Positions 22,504-34,133 of a DNA stretch of 64,000 bases are shown here, in pieces. Origin of the DNA: Patiria pectinifera (taxonomy: Eukaryota; Echinodermata; Asteroidea; Valvatida; Asterinidae); the NCBI GenBank assembly GCA_029964075.1, contig CM057150.1:4193717-4257716 (forward strand), in the 5' to 3' direction. The position numbers and the translations under genes are program-made. Numbering within the stretch: the first letter of the stretch is position 1; each line of letters opens with the position of its first letter. The notes below the pieces were generated by a model. The model did not search any database. It was not told the origin of the DNA and was given only the letters and a program-made list of their open reading frames with translations.

Positions 22504-22918
22504 CTTGGATGCGGACTTCTACTACTACTTAAGTCTGAAGACCCTGAATGAATCGGACCGAATGTTCAGCCTAGTAATACGTTGTCTCTTCAAACTTTGC
22601 TTCCGTTTTCGATACTGTATTACACACTGCGGGCTAAACGCTAATACGGAATTGGTTTTTGATGGAAAGCAAGTAAAATTACAGGAATAAAACAGGTTAA
22701 GAAACGGACGAATGCGCAACAAAAATTGTGAAAAGGCTAGTACACATCGCGGCATGCGTGGTGAGACATTTTGCTAGCCCGTAGTTCAGTAGTTGTTTAT
22801 TGTGCATGCTGTACACGTTGCAAATTTTCACATGAGCTACACGCCCAAAAACGTATTCTTTATTCATCAGACCGCAAAAGTTTCGCGCCACTCGTGCACG
22901 GACGGATGTTGACAGGTC

Positions 22919-23184
22919 AAATTGCCGGATCAGATCCACCTTTTGCGTTCCCATCTGATCGTGATCCGGCAATTGCCGGATCTGATCCACCAATTGGGGG
23001 ATCTGTATCCTGGTCCAGAGGTGGATCAGAAAAGGTGGATCTGATCCTGATCCACCTTATAACGGTTAGCGTTCCCACTACACACAATTGCCGGATCTGA
23101 TCCACCAATTGGGGGATCTGATCCGGCAATTTGGCAAAAGGTGGATCAGATCCCCCAATTGGTGGATCAAGTGGGAACGGTGTC
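22919..23184. repeat. Harbinger right subterminal array of GGATC palindromes
   Basis: More than a dozen GGATC/GATCC words are arranged as ggatcagatccacc, aattgccgg and aattggggg modules in both orientations, interleaved with three gcgttcccac-type terminal motifs. The left end has only a few of these (14521-14610). They are probable protein-binding sites of the element, or traces of repeated self-insertion. Confidence 0.7.
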
Positions 23185-23439
23185 TAACAAACTGATCTCA
23201 AAATCGAACTAACCGACCGCTCCCCAGGCACGCATTTATATACATGTGCCAGACGCTACGTCATGTCTACAAACCATGTGCGTGTACTAACTCTATGGTG
23301 CGCTAAACTTATGGGAGTTATTGACCAATCACATACGCGCAGCAGCTCACGGGGCTCGTAAGCTCCGCCCGGTCACTGCCACAAGTGATTAAGCGTTAGT
23401 GCTATGGTATGACGTCACAACTAAACACTTTCCGCCACA
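23185..23439 (-). repeat. Gypsy 5' LTR, U3 part
   Basis: Continuation of the split LTR, with TGACGTCA at 23410-23417 and TATATAAA on the minus strand at 23242-23235. The Harbinger boundary lies about 50 nt downstream of this TATA box in the direction of gypsy transcription. The 5' LTR transcript start is therefore separated from gag by 8.7 kb. Confidence 0.9.
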
Positions 23440-23579
23440 ATACATTACTGTCCGTCATTATTTCTGTTCGTTTCAGTGAGAGGTTTTTCATCACGCATCA
23501 AAGAGTTTACGAGTGGAGTATAAACACGTGCGGAAGAAAAGTGTTTTCTTTGCGTTTACGACTTTCAATAATACCATCA

Positions 23580-23925
23580 AATTGATATAATCACAACTTA
23601 TGTTGACACTGATGTTTTAAAAATGCGTGTTTGGGTGAGTGGAAAGATGTGTACTGGGCTGAGTAATGATCGATAGCGGTTGCAACACGAAAGGAAAAAA
23701 TTACACTGTCTCTGTTTGGACTGTCGTTGTGAAATGCTATCTGTAAAAATCGTAAAAACTATCTGTATTGCAATTACTTCACTTTTGTTCACATACAAGA
23801 ACGTGTAACGCACTCTGCCTCTAACTTGCAATATTCGGAAGACAATGCTGGCAAATTGAGGGAAATTATTGTTATTGAAAAACAAGCCTGCGGCCCTTTA
23901 CACCAAGCTTTATTTTGACGACAAG
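23580..23925 (+). promoter_or_regulatory. Conserved 5' flank of UGT copy B
   Basis: A block with atgatcgatagcggttgcaa, tttggactgtcgttgtgaaa and ctctgcctctaacttgcaat recurs upstream of copies C (33800-34020) and D (47800-47990). Conservation outside coding exons points to a shared promoter or 5' untranslated region. No TATA box is evident next to it. The gypsy element sits only 486 bp upstream of the start codon. Confidence 0.5.
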
Positions 23926-26900
23926 ATGTTTCTTCGATTGTCCATGCCGCTGGTTCTGTTTCTCTTCGCTTGGCAAAACGAGTCGACACCGACGGTCCAA
24001 CAGAACCGACTGAAGCTTCTCTACTACACCGCCTCAGACGACGGCAGCCATCACCTGACCAACACCAAGATTGCCGAAGCTCTCGTCAGGAAAGGACATG
24101 ACGTCACCTTCCTCCTTAGCGACAGCTGCACAAAATGGCGGAACGCCAGCGGGGCTGACATGTTCAAGTTTGCCGTGCACCGATCGCTGTACACGGCGGA
24201 GGACAGGGAACGGAACGCGCGAGGGCTGTCTCGACATGCTCTGCGTGGGGATCTGAGAGGCGTGGTGAACGCGACAAAATTCTTCCTGAGGCTGAAGTTC
24301 TCCGCAGAGAGTCAGGGTCGCCGCGCGTGGTTCAACTTCCTATGGAGCGAGTGCGATAGCCTGCTGGGGGACAACGCGACGATCCAGGCGCTGAGAGAGG
24401 AGAGCTTCGATCTGCTGATCGGGGACGATTTGTCTGACTGCCAGCCGCTGCTAGCAGAGACTCTGGGAATCAGATTTGTCCTGGTCAGTGAAAACCTCAT
24501 CCCCACAAAAGGAAGTTGGTATGTTCGTCAAACCTTCTTTTAGTGTATTAGATCGTAATATATAATTGGTCATATTTCTTTCCACCAAACACGTCGATGC
24601 CCTGCCTACCCAACACACCACACGATGTATTGATGTTGTTGTAGTTTCAATGAAGGGTCAGTGATCGGGTAATCAAGAGCATAAAGGCCTCGCTCTAGCC
24701 TTACTATTTACTTATCAGTTGTCCCTTCATACTGGAAGAATTAATGTCCCACATTATATCGAATGTACACTGGCGCGGATACTCAACAAAACGTGACCCC
24801 TTTGAATATGGCAAGCTGACTTAATTTCTACAGAAATATTTACTTGACATGTAATCACGCAGATTCTGTGTCTTGCTTTTAAAAGTGAGGTAGTAGAGAT
24901 CTGGAACAGAGACCAACCGAAACCAGAAGATTTGAAGAACGAGACCCAGACAAAGACGCAAAACGGAGACGGGAGAGGCAAAGAAGGGAGTATAATGATG
25001 GACGCGTTAAACACGCTCTGTGCAGACGCCCAACATGCGTATGTTTCCATCAGTACGGTAATACCACCAGGAAAGATCTCGATACGGCATTGCAAATATT
25101 GTACGTCTTTAGTAAATAGTTTCAGTCTTCTTTTCCTGGTAGGTACGGCATTCCAAACCATCCAGCCTACATACCCGAGCGCCAGGCCGGTCTAACCGAC
25201 ACGATGAACCTGCCGCAGCGCATCATAAACACCTGTCGATACGTCGTCAACGGTCTGACTAGGCGAGTCGCGCTTTGGAAGTTTGAGGATCTCCAGCGAA
25301 AGTACAACCTGAGCCCGGAGAAGCGGATGCCGGAGATGCTGGCCCAGGCTCAGCTCTGGCTGTTCTACGGGGACTTTGGGCTGGAGTTCGCCCGACCCTT
25401 GCAGCCCAACACTGTGATGCTTGCCTCGCCCATGCTGGGTCTCTCTTCCGACGAAATGGTAAGAGCAACCACCCCATCCCACAGAAAAAGATGTGGTCGA
25501 TTAATAGAGACCTTGAAGTTGTCATTCGGACGACTTTAGGTTGTACGGCACCAATGGGCTTAAAGCAGGTGGTCCATGCTTTGCGTAGAAATACCCAATT
25601 ATAAATTTAGAACCTAGGTTAGCAGCTAAATGCACAAGCCTAATTTTCAGCTCTTAAAGGGAAGATACAACATTTGCAAACATCAAAAAACGAAATGATC
25701 AAATTATCACGAAATACCTTACTGAATTGTTAGGGACTGTCATTCTAAAGCATCCTTTAAAATCGTGGCTCCTGGTGTGCTGACATTTTGCAGAAAAACT
25801 GTATTTTTCCAACGCTGGTCGGCCGACCAGCGTTGGAGAAAACTGGCTTTTTTCCAATAATTGTTACTAATTTTTCATATTTAGCTATTCTGACTTTTCT
25901 TTGCAATTGATTACACACCTATGAAAGGTTGCAAGCCTGCTAGGCTGATTCTCTGACTTTACAATTCCCCAAAGTGAATTAATTGCTCCGTTTCATCTTA
26001 AGTGGGGTAAGGGAACCAGACTACAAGAACATGATAGGTTTTCTTGGTTTTTCCACAATCTACAAGTCCAAAACGTGAAACAAGTCAGTTTAACAATATT
26101 TTCTTTAACATACTAATCCTCCAAATCCATTTGTTTCTGACAATTCCAGCAAAAGCAAATGTTGTACATTCCCTTTAATGTATGCCCGACATATTAATTT
26201 TCAAAGCAACAGTTTGCGCTATTTAACTGACACTGTTTTTCCTATCTGGTCTCTGAACATTGTGTGTATCGATTGGTATGAATTGCATTAATAAAAGCTG
26301 CGCCTATGGACAGGTCATTAAAGCCTTAAGATGCTTCTTTTCATCTCTTTTTTTTTTCTTCTTTTTCTGTCTTTTTTTTCTTCAGTGCCTTACTATCACC
26401 CAATTAGTCCTTGAATGATAACCACCACATACAGGTGTATTTCTTCTGTCACTTAGATACCGGAGGACCAGCAGGAATTCCTTGATGCCGCTGACGAGGG
26501 CGTCGTCCTGTTTACGCTTGGCAGTCACGTGAACGAGATGGAAACTGCGCAGGCCCAAATGTTTGCCAACGGATTGGCCAAGCTGAAGCAGCGCGTCATC
26601 TGGCAGTTCCCTTGCAGCGTTACGCATTTGCATATCGGGAACAACACGAAGGTTGTACAATGGATGGCCCAGCAGAAGATAATGGGTGGGTTTCTGCTGA
26701 AAGTGCCATATTCACGTGATATAATTAAAAGGCCATGTAGTCTCCGTTTACACCGCACTTATCACAAAGTGAGAAGGAGCACCTACGGGCGCGTTCAACC
26801 ATCACTGCGCTGCCGGCCTTGTTCATCCGAAGACCCAAATCCTTAAATCTGTGCGTACTACACTCGGTCACATTTTGGTATAATTCAGCAATTAATTTCG

Positions 26901-29264
26901 CTCACGTTTAATAAAATTATTCAGGACTATCACTTCTGTCGTCCACAAAAAGAGGAAGGAATGTACGTGATTATGGGAATGATCTCTCAACGAATAGAAT
27001 GGTTCTGAAAAGAACCAGAGGTATAAACTCGACGTTCCTAGGAGTCAGTATGCTCTGACCGTCTTCAGGAGAGTGCCTAAACTCTACAGTTTTTTCCCCG
27101 AATATTACCTATCAAAACTGGTTTGTCGCGGTCGTCATTACAATTATCATAATGTTAAATTAGAGCTATCAATTCTATCTGTGCCAGCGTCATGGTTTCT
27201 AAGGCAAAGTCCTGGTACCAGCAACATCTCTAGATTTAAACAAGTAGAATCATTTCATATGCTAATATAACACTCCTGGAACCCGAACGATTTAGCCAAA
27301 GGTGTGGTACTGATTTGTTTCACTCGGCCACTTCGTAGGAAACCCATTGTCATTTGCATTAATAGCGCCCTCTTCCGGGCTTTTGAACCACCACATAAAG
27401 TATCGAGAACAAACGATATAGGATCGTTCGATGCAATTTGAAGCTTCCTTGTCATGGATTAACATACAATTAGCATGGAGGAAGACCTTAAAAACACCCT
27501 ACTCCGCATTTATACCATTATACATGTAGTATCTTTACATGTTTTTTCCCTTAACATTCTCAGCTCATAGGAACACCAAGGCGCTTTTGAGCCACGGTGG
27601 GCGGAACGGCATGTACGAGGCGGCTTGGTACGGCCTACCCATGGTCGGTATACCCATCTTCGGTGACCACTTCGACAACATGGAGCGAGCAGTCGCTAAG
27701 GGGATGGCTCTGCAGTTGGACATCACCACGTTGACAGAGGACGCCCTCTACGACACGGTCACCCGCGTCATCACCGATCCAAGGTTCGTAAAATGTGTGT
27801 GTTATCAAGTGTGCCGCAGTTAGTGCAGTTCCTTAGTTTTCGTTGCAAATATAAATGAAAATACTATAGTCTCTCTTCCGACATCATCTGTTGTAGAGTT
27901 TATTGAAGTCGAATGACCCCTGCTGTGTTTTTTTAATTGCCGCGTTGCAATTTTCCCATGCCTGGCACACTACTGTCATAAGAAGCAGTCAAGCAAGGGA
28001 AACGTGTAGACCCCACTGTAGCATATGTTGTGCACACGGTGACCGTTTTAGCCGATTTTCGGCTAACTTTGACACATTTTGTGTTTAAAAAACGACTTTG
28101 ACAGAAAATTTGAATAATTGGAATTTGGCAGATTTCTGGCAGAATTCTGCAAAAATGAATATTTGACAGGAAAACATTTCAAATTTGAAAAAAATATGGT
28201 ACATTTGTTTAAAAACGCTTCTGTCAATCTTTTCAACAAACCCTTGCATAATGGAACAGGTTGGCTGGCATTGGTGCTGAGGTTCACTGGGAACCGGACT
28301 TTGTCCATCGTGAAGCAAACCGGCATTTACCTGAAATGTACGCATTTCCATAACATCTTTATGTGACTATAGGTTGATTATAATGTTATTTGAACCTTAA
28401 ATAAGGCAATACTTCAACATCTGAAAGTGATTTTAAGTGTTTATATTGTATTTCGAGTGATTCTGGGGAATTTGGCAGATTTTTGATGAATCTGACAGAT
28501 TTTTGAATTGCGTTTAGCAGAATTTGGCCACGACCTTACGGTCACCCTGGTTGTGCATTTGGAAGAACCAAGGCTGTTCCGCAACATGACGGTCTCACCA
28601 AACAATAGGTTTTTTATCTGTTGAAAGCAGAGTATGATGTCTCTCTGATAGAGTGAAATGACTTTGTGTTGGCCATTTCAACACCTAATGAGGAAAAAAC
28701 ACCATGAGAAATTCATCAAGCTAACCCGGAGCAGGTATCGTACGCGTACTTGGAGGACAAGGGCCCAATAAGCATACGTAAATGGTGTCCTAAATTGAGT
28801 CCTGATGATTGGGCCGACAGCGGCGTCGTTTGTCAACGGCTCCTGCACACACACACAAGGAAAATTGCGTAGAAAAAAACTGATACACCTTGGGATAGAT
28901 CTTTATCTGCCGGACCACCAGTTTGTGCATTATTTTTTTTTTTTTTGGCATTTACGTTCTACCATATGTATTCCTCCACAGATATCGCGAGAGGGCGCAG
29001 CACATCTCACGCCTGCTCCGCGACGATCCACTCATCCCGTCCGAGAAGGCAGCCCACTGGATCGCTCACGTGGGCAAGTACGGCGGGGAGTACTTGCGCC
29101 CTCGTGCGGCCGACCTCAGCTGGATCCAGTACCACCTGCTGGACGTGTACGTTTCCCTGTCCGCCATTTTGTTCGGTGTGCTCGGTGTGTTGCTTCAAGG
29201 CTGCAAGGGCATTCTTTGGCTGGCGTCCCACAACCGCAGGCAACAGAAGATAAAAATCAACTAA
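23926..29264 (+). CDS. UDP-glucuronosyltransferase-like gene, copy B (complete, 5 exons, 546 aa)
   Basis: Exons are 23926-24518, 25143-25458, 26457-26685, 27564-27783 and 28982-29264. Start MFLRLSMPLVLFLFAWQ is a signal peptide. Exon 1 encodes the acceptor-binding half. It has the likely catalytic His in DDGSHHLTN (residue 42) followed by the VRKGHDVTFL strand, and an acidic partner in FDLLIGDDLSDC. Exons 3-4 carry the UDP-sugar site (TLGSHV, QFP, HGG, GMYEAAWYGLPMVGIP, GDHFDN). Exon 5 gives a single membrane anchor and a KIKIN tail suited to ER retrieval. The expected role is conjugation of a UDP-sugar to xenobiotics or endogenous lipophilic compounds. Substrate and sugar cannot be told. Introns 2 and 4 hold MITEs; all splice sites are canonical. 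Confidence 0.92.
25654..26178. mobile_element. MITE with TTAA flanks in intron 2 of copy B
   Basis: Termini AGGGAAGATACAACATTTGC (25658-25677) and its near-complement (26155-26174) are each bordered by TTAA, as for piggyBac-type elements. The interior holds a perfect 30-bp palindrome at 25808-25837. There is no ORF, and the element is absent from intron 2 of copies C and D. Confidence 0.65.
28027..28557. mobile_element. hAT-type MITE in intron 4 of copy B
   Basis: 8-bp direct repeats GTTGTGCA (28027-28034 and 28550-28557) flank termini CACGGTGACCGT and ACGGTCACCCTG, which are inverted repeats of 12 bp with one mismatch. It is 515 bp, non-coding, and rich in the words ttggcagatttttg and cagaatt. 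An 8-bp duplication is the hallmark of hAT transposition. Confidence 0.8.
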
Positions 29265-30916
29265 AGGAATTAATGAATCTAGAACGATTCACAGCTTTTA
29301 AAGTAACGCACATAGGGATAGAATTGCCTGATATGACGATTGGGAGATAATGACAGTTTGTAATTTTAATTAAAATTAAGAACGGAGGAATTAGCTGTTG
29401 CGTGTGGTTTTCGTATTTGTAATTACATGTATATGTTTTGTTTGGCAACGTTGAGTGTTTAAACAAAACAAATATTTATAGTTCAAGTAAATTTTATAGT
29501 AAGCAAGAATCCAGCCGTGCAGATTTTTTTTCTTAGTTGTAATTAAGTGTTTAGAAGGTATTAGGAATATTTAATATTTCACGAAACTAAATGAACCTCC
29601 CACATCTTAATGGTAGAGGTCCAGTCAGGGATGGTCCGTGAGTCATTCACATCCCTTACCGTAGAAACAACGTTCTCCTGTCTTTTGGCTTCTCGTGATA
29701 AAAGTTGTATTGTGTTTAACCTGGCTTTTAGATATTTGTCTGTGTGGGCGTGTCCATCTATTCAAACCGTGGACGAAAAATACCAGAGAACCAAAGAGAA
29801 CAATATCGTCCACGATTCCCAGCATACGTCCGTGATTGGGGTCGTGTACAAAACATATATGAGTCTTCTTAACAAGTTAGTACAAACAAAAGCGGGACGA
29901 TAGGACGTCCACGATCGACGGTGTGACCATGGGTGTGTGTGTATGTGGACAAGCATTACATTCACTGTGTGTGGACTTCCGAACGAAAGATGTCCACATA
30001 AACCATGTAGCAGCGACGTTGTGTGGACTTGCCCATGTCCACAAAAGGTTTTCCCCTCTCTGGAAAACAGATTTGAGGCATTTTGGGGTTAGGTTTATCT
30101 GTTGCAAAATGAAAAGAACACTGAAGGAAATCATAGAAAAAAGGGTGGTTGAAAGAGTTTTCACAGTTTGTGAAAAATTAGCTGGTTTTTGTTAGCTACA
30201 CAAAACAAAGGAATGTCCACACTGGGTTTGTAAAACAAACAGGTGCGTGTGTGTGTAAAACGCTATATCAAATGTTACAATAAGCAAGGTCTTGTTTGCA
30301 TTAATAAATTGTGACAAAATAATAATTGTGATATTTTGTGCTCAATCTCAATGCAATTATTATGTGGATGCCTCATTTCTCGGCACGTACTTCTCGTTCA
30401 AGAGGTTTACGGAATCAAGCTTACTGATATCAGACAAACTTTGCCCCAACACTAGTCTGGCACATATGTTTTATTTTCTAGTCTCTATAGTAAGCTTGGC
30501 CTTCATACAAAAATGCGGGTCTGTACAAATATAACAATGTTATCATAAGTGACTGGGTTAAATCACGAAAACATATGTCCTTCAAAGACAAACATGCCTT
30601 GTTTTATTGATTTGATTCCTACAAATGCTTTGGAATAACGGATGCTACAGTTTGAGTGACATGTTTCTCCTAGACTTGAAGACAAGTCAGTAGACAATTG
30701 TGTTTTGTCTGTTGGCGCCCCTAATATCTATACGAGTACGGCACGGTGTATCATGCTAATTATCATTTGCTGGCTTCGACATGTCTATAGCGACTGGACT
30801 TGGCTAGTATGAGTTCAGACGGATATTTATTTATGCTCCCCCGCGAATTGCATGTGCAATACGATTCCATAGACAGGGCCAATGATAGCTCACCTGAATC
30901 GGTTAGGATAAATCAG
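29265..30916. other. 3' flank of copy B (duplicated block 1)
   Basis: About 1 kb (29265-30260) is repeated with few changes at 31074-32080 behind the exon 5 fragment, and more weakly behind copy C (41680-42480). It contains eight or so GTCCAC/GTGGAC hexamers between 29806 and 30220. ORFs such as 29610-29903 are not conserved in a coding manner. Bases 30630-30800 recur at 42600-42740. Confidence 0.6.
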
Positions 30917-31073
30917 CGGCCGACCTCAGCTGGATCCAGTACCACCTGCTGGACGTGTACGTTTCCCTGTCCGCCATTTTGTTCGGTGTGCTTGGTGTGT
31001 TGCTACTAGGCTGCAAGGGTATTCTTTGGCTGGCGTGCCACAACCGTAGGCAACAGAAGACAAAAATCAACTA
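30917..31073 (+). pseudogene. UGT exon 5 fragment (copy B')
   Basis: The fragment starts inside exon 5 at the codons for the A-A-D-L-S-W-I-Q segment and runs to the stop codon, covering the membrane anchor and KTKIN tail. The 5' half of the exon and its acceptor are missing; the junction lies at aaatcagcggccg. It came with the duplicated 3' flank and cannot be spliced as a normal last exon. Confidence 0.85.
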
Positions 31074-32870
31074 GAGGAAGTAATTAATCTAGAACGATTC
31101 ACAGCTTTTAAAGTAACGCACATAGGGATAGAATTGCCTATATGACGATTGGGAGATAATGACAGTTTGTAATTCTAATTAAAATTAAGTACGGAGGAAT
31201 TAGCTGTTGTGTGTGGTTTTCGTATTTGTAATTGCATGTATATGTTTTGTTTGGCAACGTTGAGTGTTTAAACAAAACAAATATTTATAGTTCAAGTAAA
31301 TATTATAGTAATCAAGAATCCAACAGTGCAGATATTATTTTCTTAGTTGCAATTAAGTTTTGAGAAGGTATTATGAATAGTTAATATTTCACGAAACTAA
31401 ATGAACCTCCCATATCTTAATGGTAGAGGTCCAGTCAGGGATGGTCCGTGAGTCATTCACATCCCTTACCATAGAAACAACGTTCTCCTGTCTTTTGATT
31501 TCATGTGATAACAGTTTTTGTTGTGTTTTACCTGGCTTTTGGATATTTGTCTGTGTGGGCGTTCCATCTATTCAAACCGTGGACGAAAAATACCAGAGAA
31601 CCAAAGAGAACAACATCGTCCACGATTCCCAGCATACGTCCGCGATTGGGGTCGTGTACAAAACATATAGGAGTCTTCCTAACAAATTAGTACAAACAAA
31701 AGAGGGACAATAGGACGTCCACGATCGACGGTGTGAACATGGGTGTGTGTACGTGGACAAGCATTACATTCAATGTGTGTGGACTTCCGAACGAAAGATG
31801 TCTACATAAACCATGTAGCAGCGACGTTGTGTGGACTTGCCCATGTCCACAAAAGGTATTCCACTCTTTGGAAAACAGATTTGAGGCATTTTGGGGTTAG
31901 GTTTATCCGTTGCAAAATGAAAAGAACACTGAAGGAAATCATAGAAAAAAGGGTGGTTGAAAGAGTTTTCACAGTTTGTGAAAAATTAGCTGGTTTTTGT
32001 TAGCTACACAAAACAAAGGAATGTCCACACTGGGTTTGTAAAACAAACAGGTGCGTGTGTGTGTAAAACGCTCCGGGATTCGCTCCGGGATGTCTTGCAT
32101 TCACCGTGTACCGTGCACGTGCAAAACTGCGTAAACTATAAGGTATAGTGAATATTCATATGCTCCCGATTAATTCTTAACCAACCAGACTGCTCAGTCC
32201 AAATGTAGTAGCAACCGCCATACGTTTTGTGCAAAGCCGAGAACAGATTATTAAAGTCGGTCAATGGAATCGACCTACACGGATATTGGAACCGAGGATG
32301 CACGAACCGTCCCCGCACGTAAGTGCCATACTACTTTCTAATCGTATTTATACCCTGGGAGGGTATGCAGTATCTGTCCACGCCGGTTCGCGGCGGGCTA
32401 ACTAAACCCAGCCAATTACCGATTTGGTTCCAAGTCCATGTTTCTACCCATGCGAGAAGCGTCAGTCATAGTGTCTGGTTTTGCATAATTCTGCTTCTGG
32501 CACTTTACGGTACATTAACTGTAACGGCCGAGTGGATTGTTAAAATGAAACAGGATCAACCACTGTCTTAGAAACTCGACAAATAAACGGGTCGTCGTTA
32601 ATTCTGCATCACCTTTTTCTGTAAATTCCAGTGATTGTGGAAACTGCGGACTGAAATCCCGATTTCTTCTACTCGTGACATTGTTTTTTTCCCCAAAATA
32701 ATCATGTGACAGAATTATCGCTGATGACCACGTACAGCATAAAGTCCGAAACGTTGAGTGAACATCCTTGGCTCATCTTAGAAAAGAAAAATAATAATCT
32801 GTTTACTTTCTAGCCATAAAGACCAAGTTGCACACTCCAACATCCTCATGTCTCACATCGCAGTCAAGAA
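31074..32870. other. Duplicated 3' flank (block 2) and spacer before copy C
   Basis: Bases 31074-32080 repeat 29265-30260. Bases 32085-32800 resemble 43510-44150 upstream of copy D and include a conserved cccgcacgtaagtgcc, a strong splice donor. No protein-coding gene is supported. Confidence 0.5.
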
Positions 32871-32875
32871 TCAGT

Positions 32876-33530
32876 CAGTGAGTGAGTCAGTGAGTGATCG
32901 AGTCAGTGAGTGATTGAGTCGGAGAGAGAGTCGGGGACTCAGTCGGGGAGTCAGTCAGTCAGTTGGTCAGTCAGTCAGTCAGTGAGTCAGTCGGGGAGTC
33001 AGTCGGGGAGTCAGTCAGTCGGGCAGCCAGTCAGTCGGGGAGTCAGTCAGTCAGTCAGTCAGTCAGTCAGTCAGTCAGTCAATCAGTCAGTCAGTGAGTC
33101 CGGGAGTGGGTCAGTGATTCAGTCAGTCAGTCAGTCAGTCGGGGAGTCAGTCAATCAGTCAGTGATTCAGTCAGTGGATCAGTGAGGCAGTCATTTGGTC
33201 AGTGAGTCAGTCGCACTCGACAAGCTTGCTTTTTGTGGGTCCCTTGCATCTCTTGGTATTAATACTAGTACATTATTTCTTATCTTATTTGTTTTAACAT
33301 ACCTAATGTATTTTGAAGAATTATACATGTATTTATATTTTTGCATTGTACCACGAGGTGAATAAAGTAAAGTAAAGTAAAGTAAAGTAAAGTAAAGTAA
33401 AGTAAAGTAAAGTGAGTCGGGGAGTAAGTCAGTCAGTCAGTCAAGTCAGTCAGTGGGTCAATGAGTCGGGGATTCAGTCAGTCAGTCAGTTGGGGAGTAA
33501 GACGGTCAGTCAGTCAGTGAGGCGTCAGTG
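32876..33530. repeat. (AGTC)n microsatellite interrupted by a LINE tail
   Basis: AGTC/AGTG tetramers run 32876-33215 and resume at 33413-33530. The gap holds a retrotransposon 3' end. A small relative of the array lies at 47008-47047. ORFs reading QSVSQSVS are by-products of the repeat. Confidence 0.85.
33216..33412 (+). mobile_element. 5'-truncated non-LTR retrotransposon tail with (AAGT)n
   Basis: A 3' untranslated-type segment (ttgcattgtaccacgaggtg) runs into gaataaagt and then about eleven aagt units, the simple-repeat tail typical of CR1/jockey-like LINEs. It lies inside the AGTC microsatellite. No coding part remains. Confidence 0.6.
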
Positions 33531-34133
33531 CGTAAAGTATAAAGAGAACACTAAGGTTGGCCCTCGGGGACCAGCACAATCTGCAGGACCCATAAGCAGC
33601 TATACATTGCTTTCCCTCATGGTTTATGTTCGTTTCAGTGAGTGGTTCGTCATCATTAAAGAGTTTACGAGTGGAGTAAAAACACGAGCGGAAGAAATGT
33701 GTTTTTTTAGCGTTTACGACTCTTTGCTCATTAAACTTGATGATACCATGAAGTGGCAGTGATCACAACTTATGTTAATACCTGGTACATTATAAAGGCG
33801 TTTCTTTCAGTAGAAAGATGTGCGCAGGGTTAAGGAATGATTAATAAAGGTTCAAACACGTAGAACTATTTCCACTTTCTATGTTTGGACTGTCGTTGTG
33901 ACATGCTATGGATGTGGAATCGTAAAGGCTAACTGTTCCGCAATTCCTTAACCTTTGCTCCCGTACAAGAACATGTAATGCACTCTGCCTCTAACTTGCA
34001 ATATTCGAAAGACAATCCTGATAGACCTAGCCTGCGAAATACATTGTCTGGCAGAGATTCTTTATATCCGTAGTTTGTCTTCGTTACGCATAGCGCTATT
34101 GTCACAATAGCGTTATTGTGACGGTAGGACAAG

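Larger units (their letters stand above)
14491..23184. mobile_element. PIF/Harbinger DNA transposon inserted in the gypsy 5' LTR
   Basis: The insertion splits the LTR between 14490 and 23185. The bases flanking it are TTA on the left and TAA on the right, consistent with the 3-bp TWA target of PIF/Harbinger with one later change. Termini are imperfect inverted repeats: left starts ACACCGCGTTCCCAC, right reads GACACCGTTCCCAC on the other strand. It carries both proteins typical of the superfamily, a DDE transposase (+) and a Myb/SANT-like protein (-), in convergent orientation. The right subterminal region is unusually repeat-rich. Confidence 0.88.
5065..23443 (-). mobile_element. Full-length Ty3/gypsy LTR retrotransposon with nested Harbinger
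   Basis: LTRs start TGTGGCGG and end CCGCCACA. The left one spans 5069-6134. The right one begins at 13680 and, after an 8.7-kb insertion, ends at 23439. A 4-bp target duplication ATAC flanks the whole (5065-5068 and 23440-23443). On the minus strand the order is 5' LTR, primer site, gag, pol (protease, RT, RNase H, integrase), a zinc-finger ORF, a 1.1-kb non-coding tail and the 3' LTR. The two LTRs differ by very few bases where I compared them, so insertion was recent. All main ORFs are open. Clade assignment within Ty3/gypsy needs an RT tree. Confidence 0.93.

Noticed and set aside
22697..23129. ORFs in the Harbinger right end
   Set aside because: They arise from the GGATC palindrome array.
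29610..29903. 97-codon ORF repeated at 31420-31713
   Set aside because: Present in both copies only because the DNA is duplicated. Changes are not biased to silent sites and the third related flank behind copy C lacks it.
32910..33185. ORF reading QSVSQSVS
   Set aside because: Pure translation of the AGTC microsatellite.
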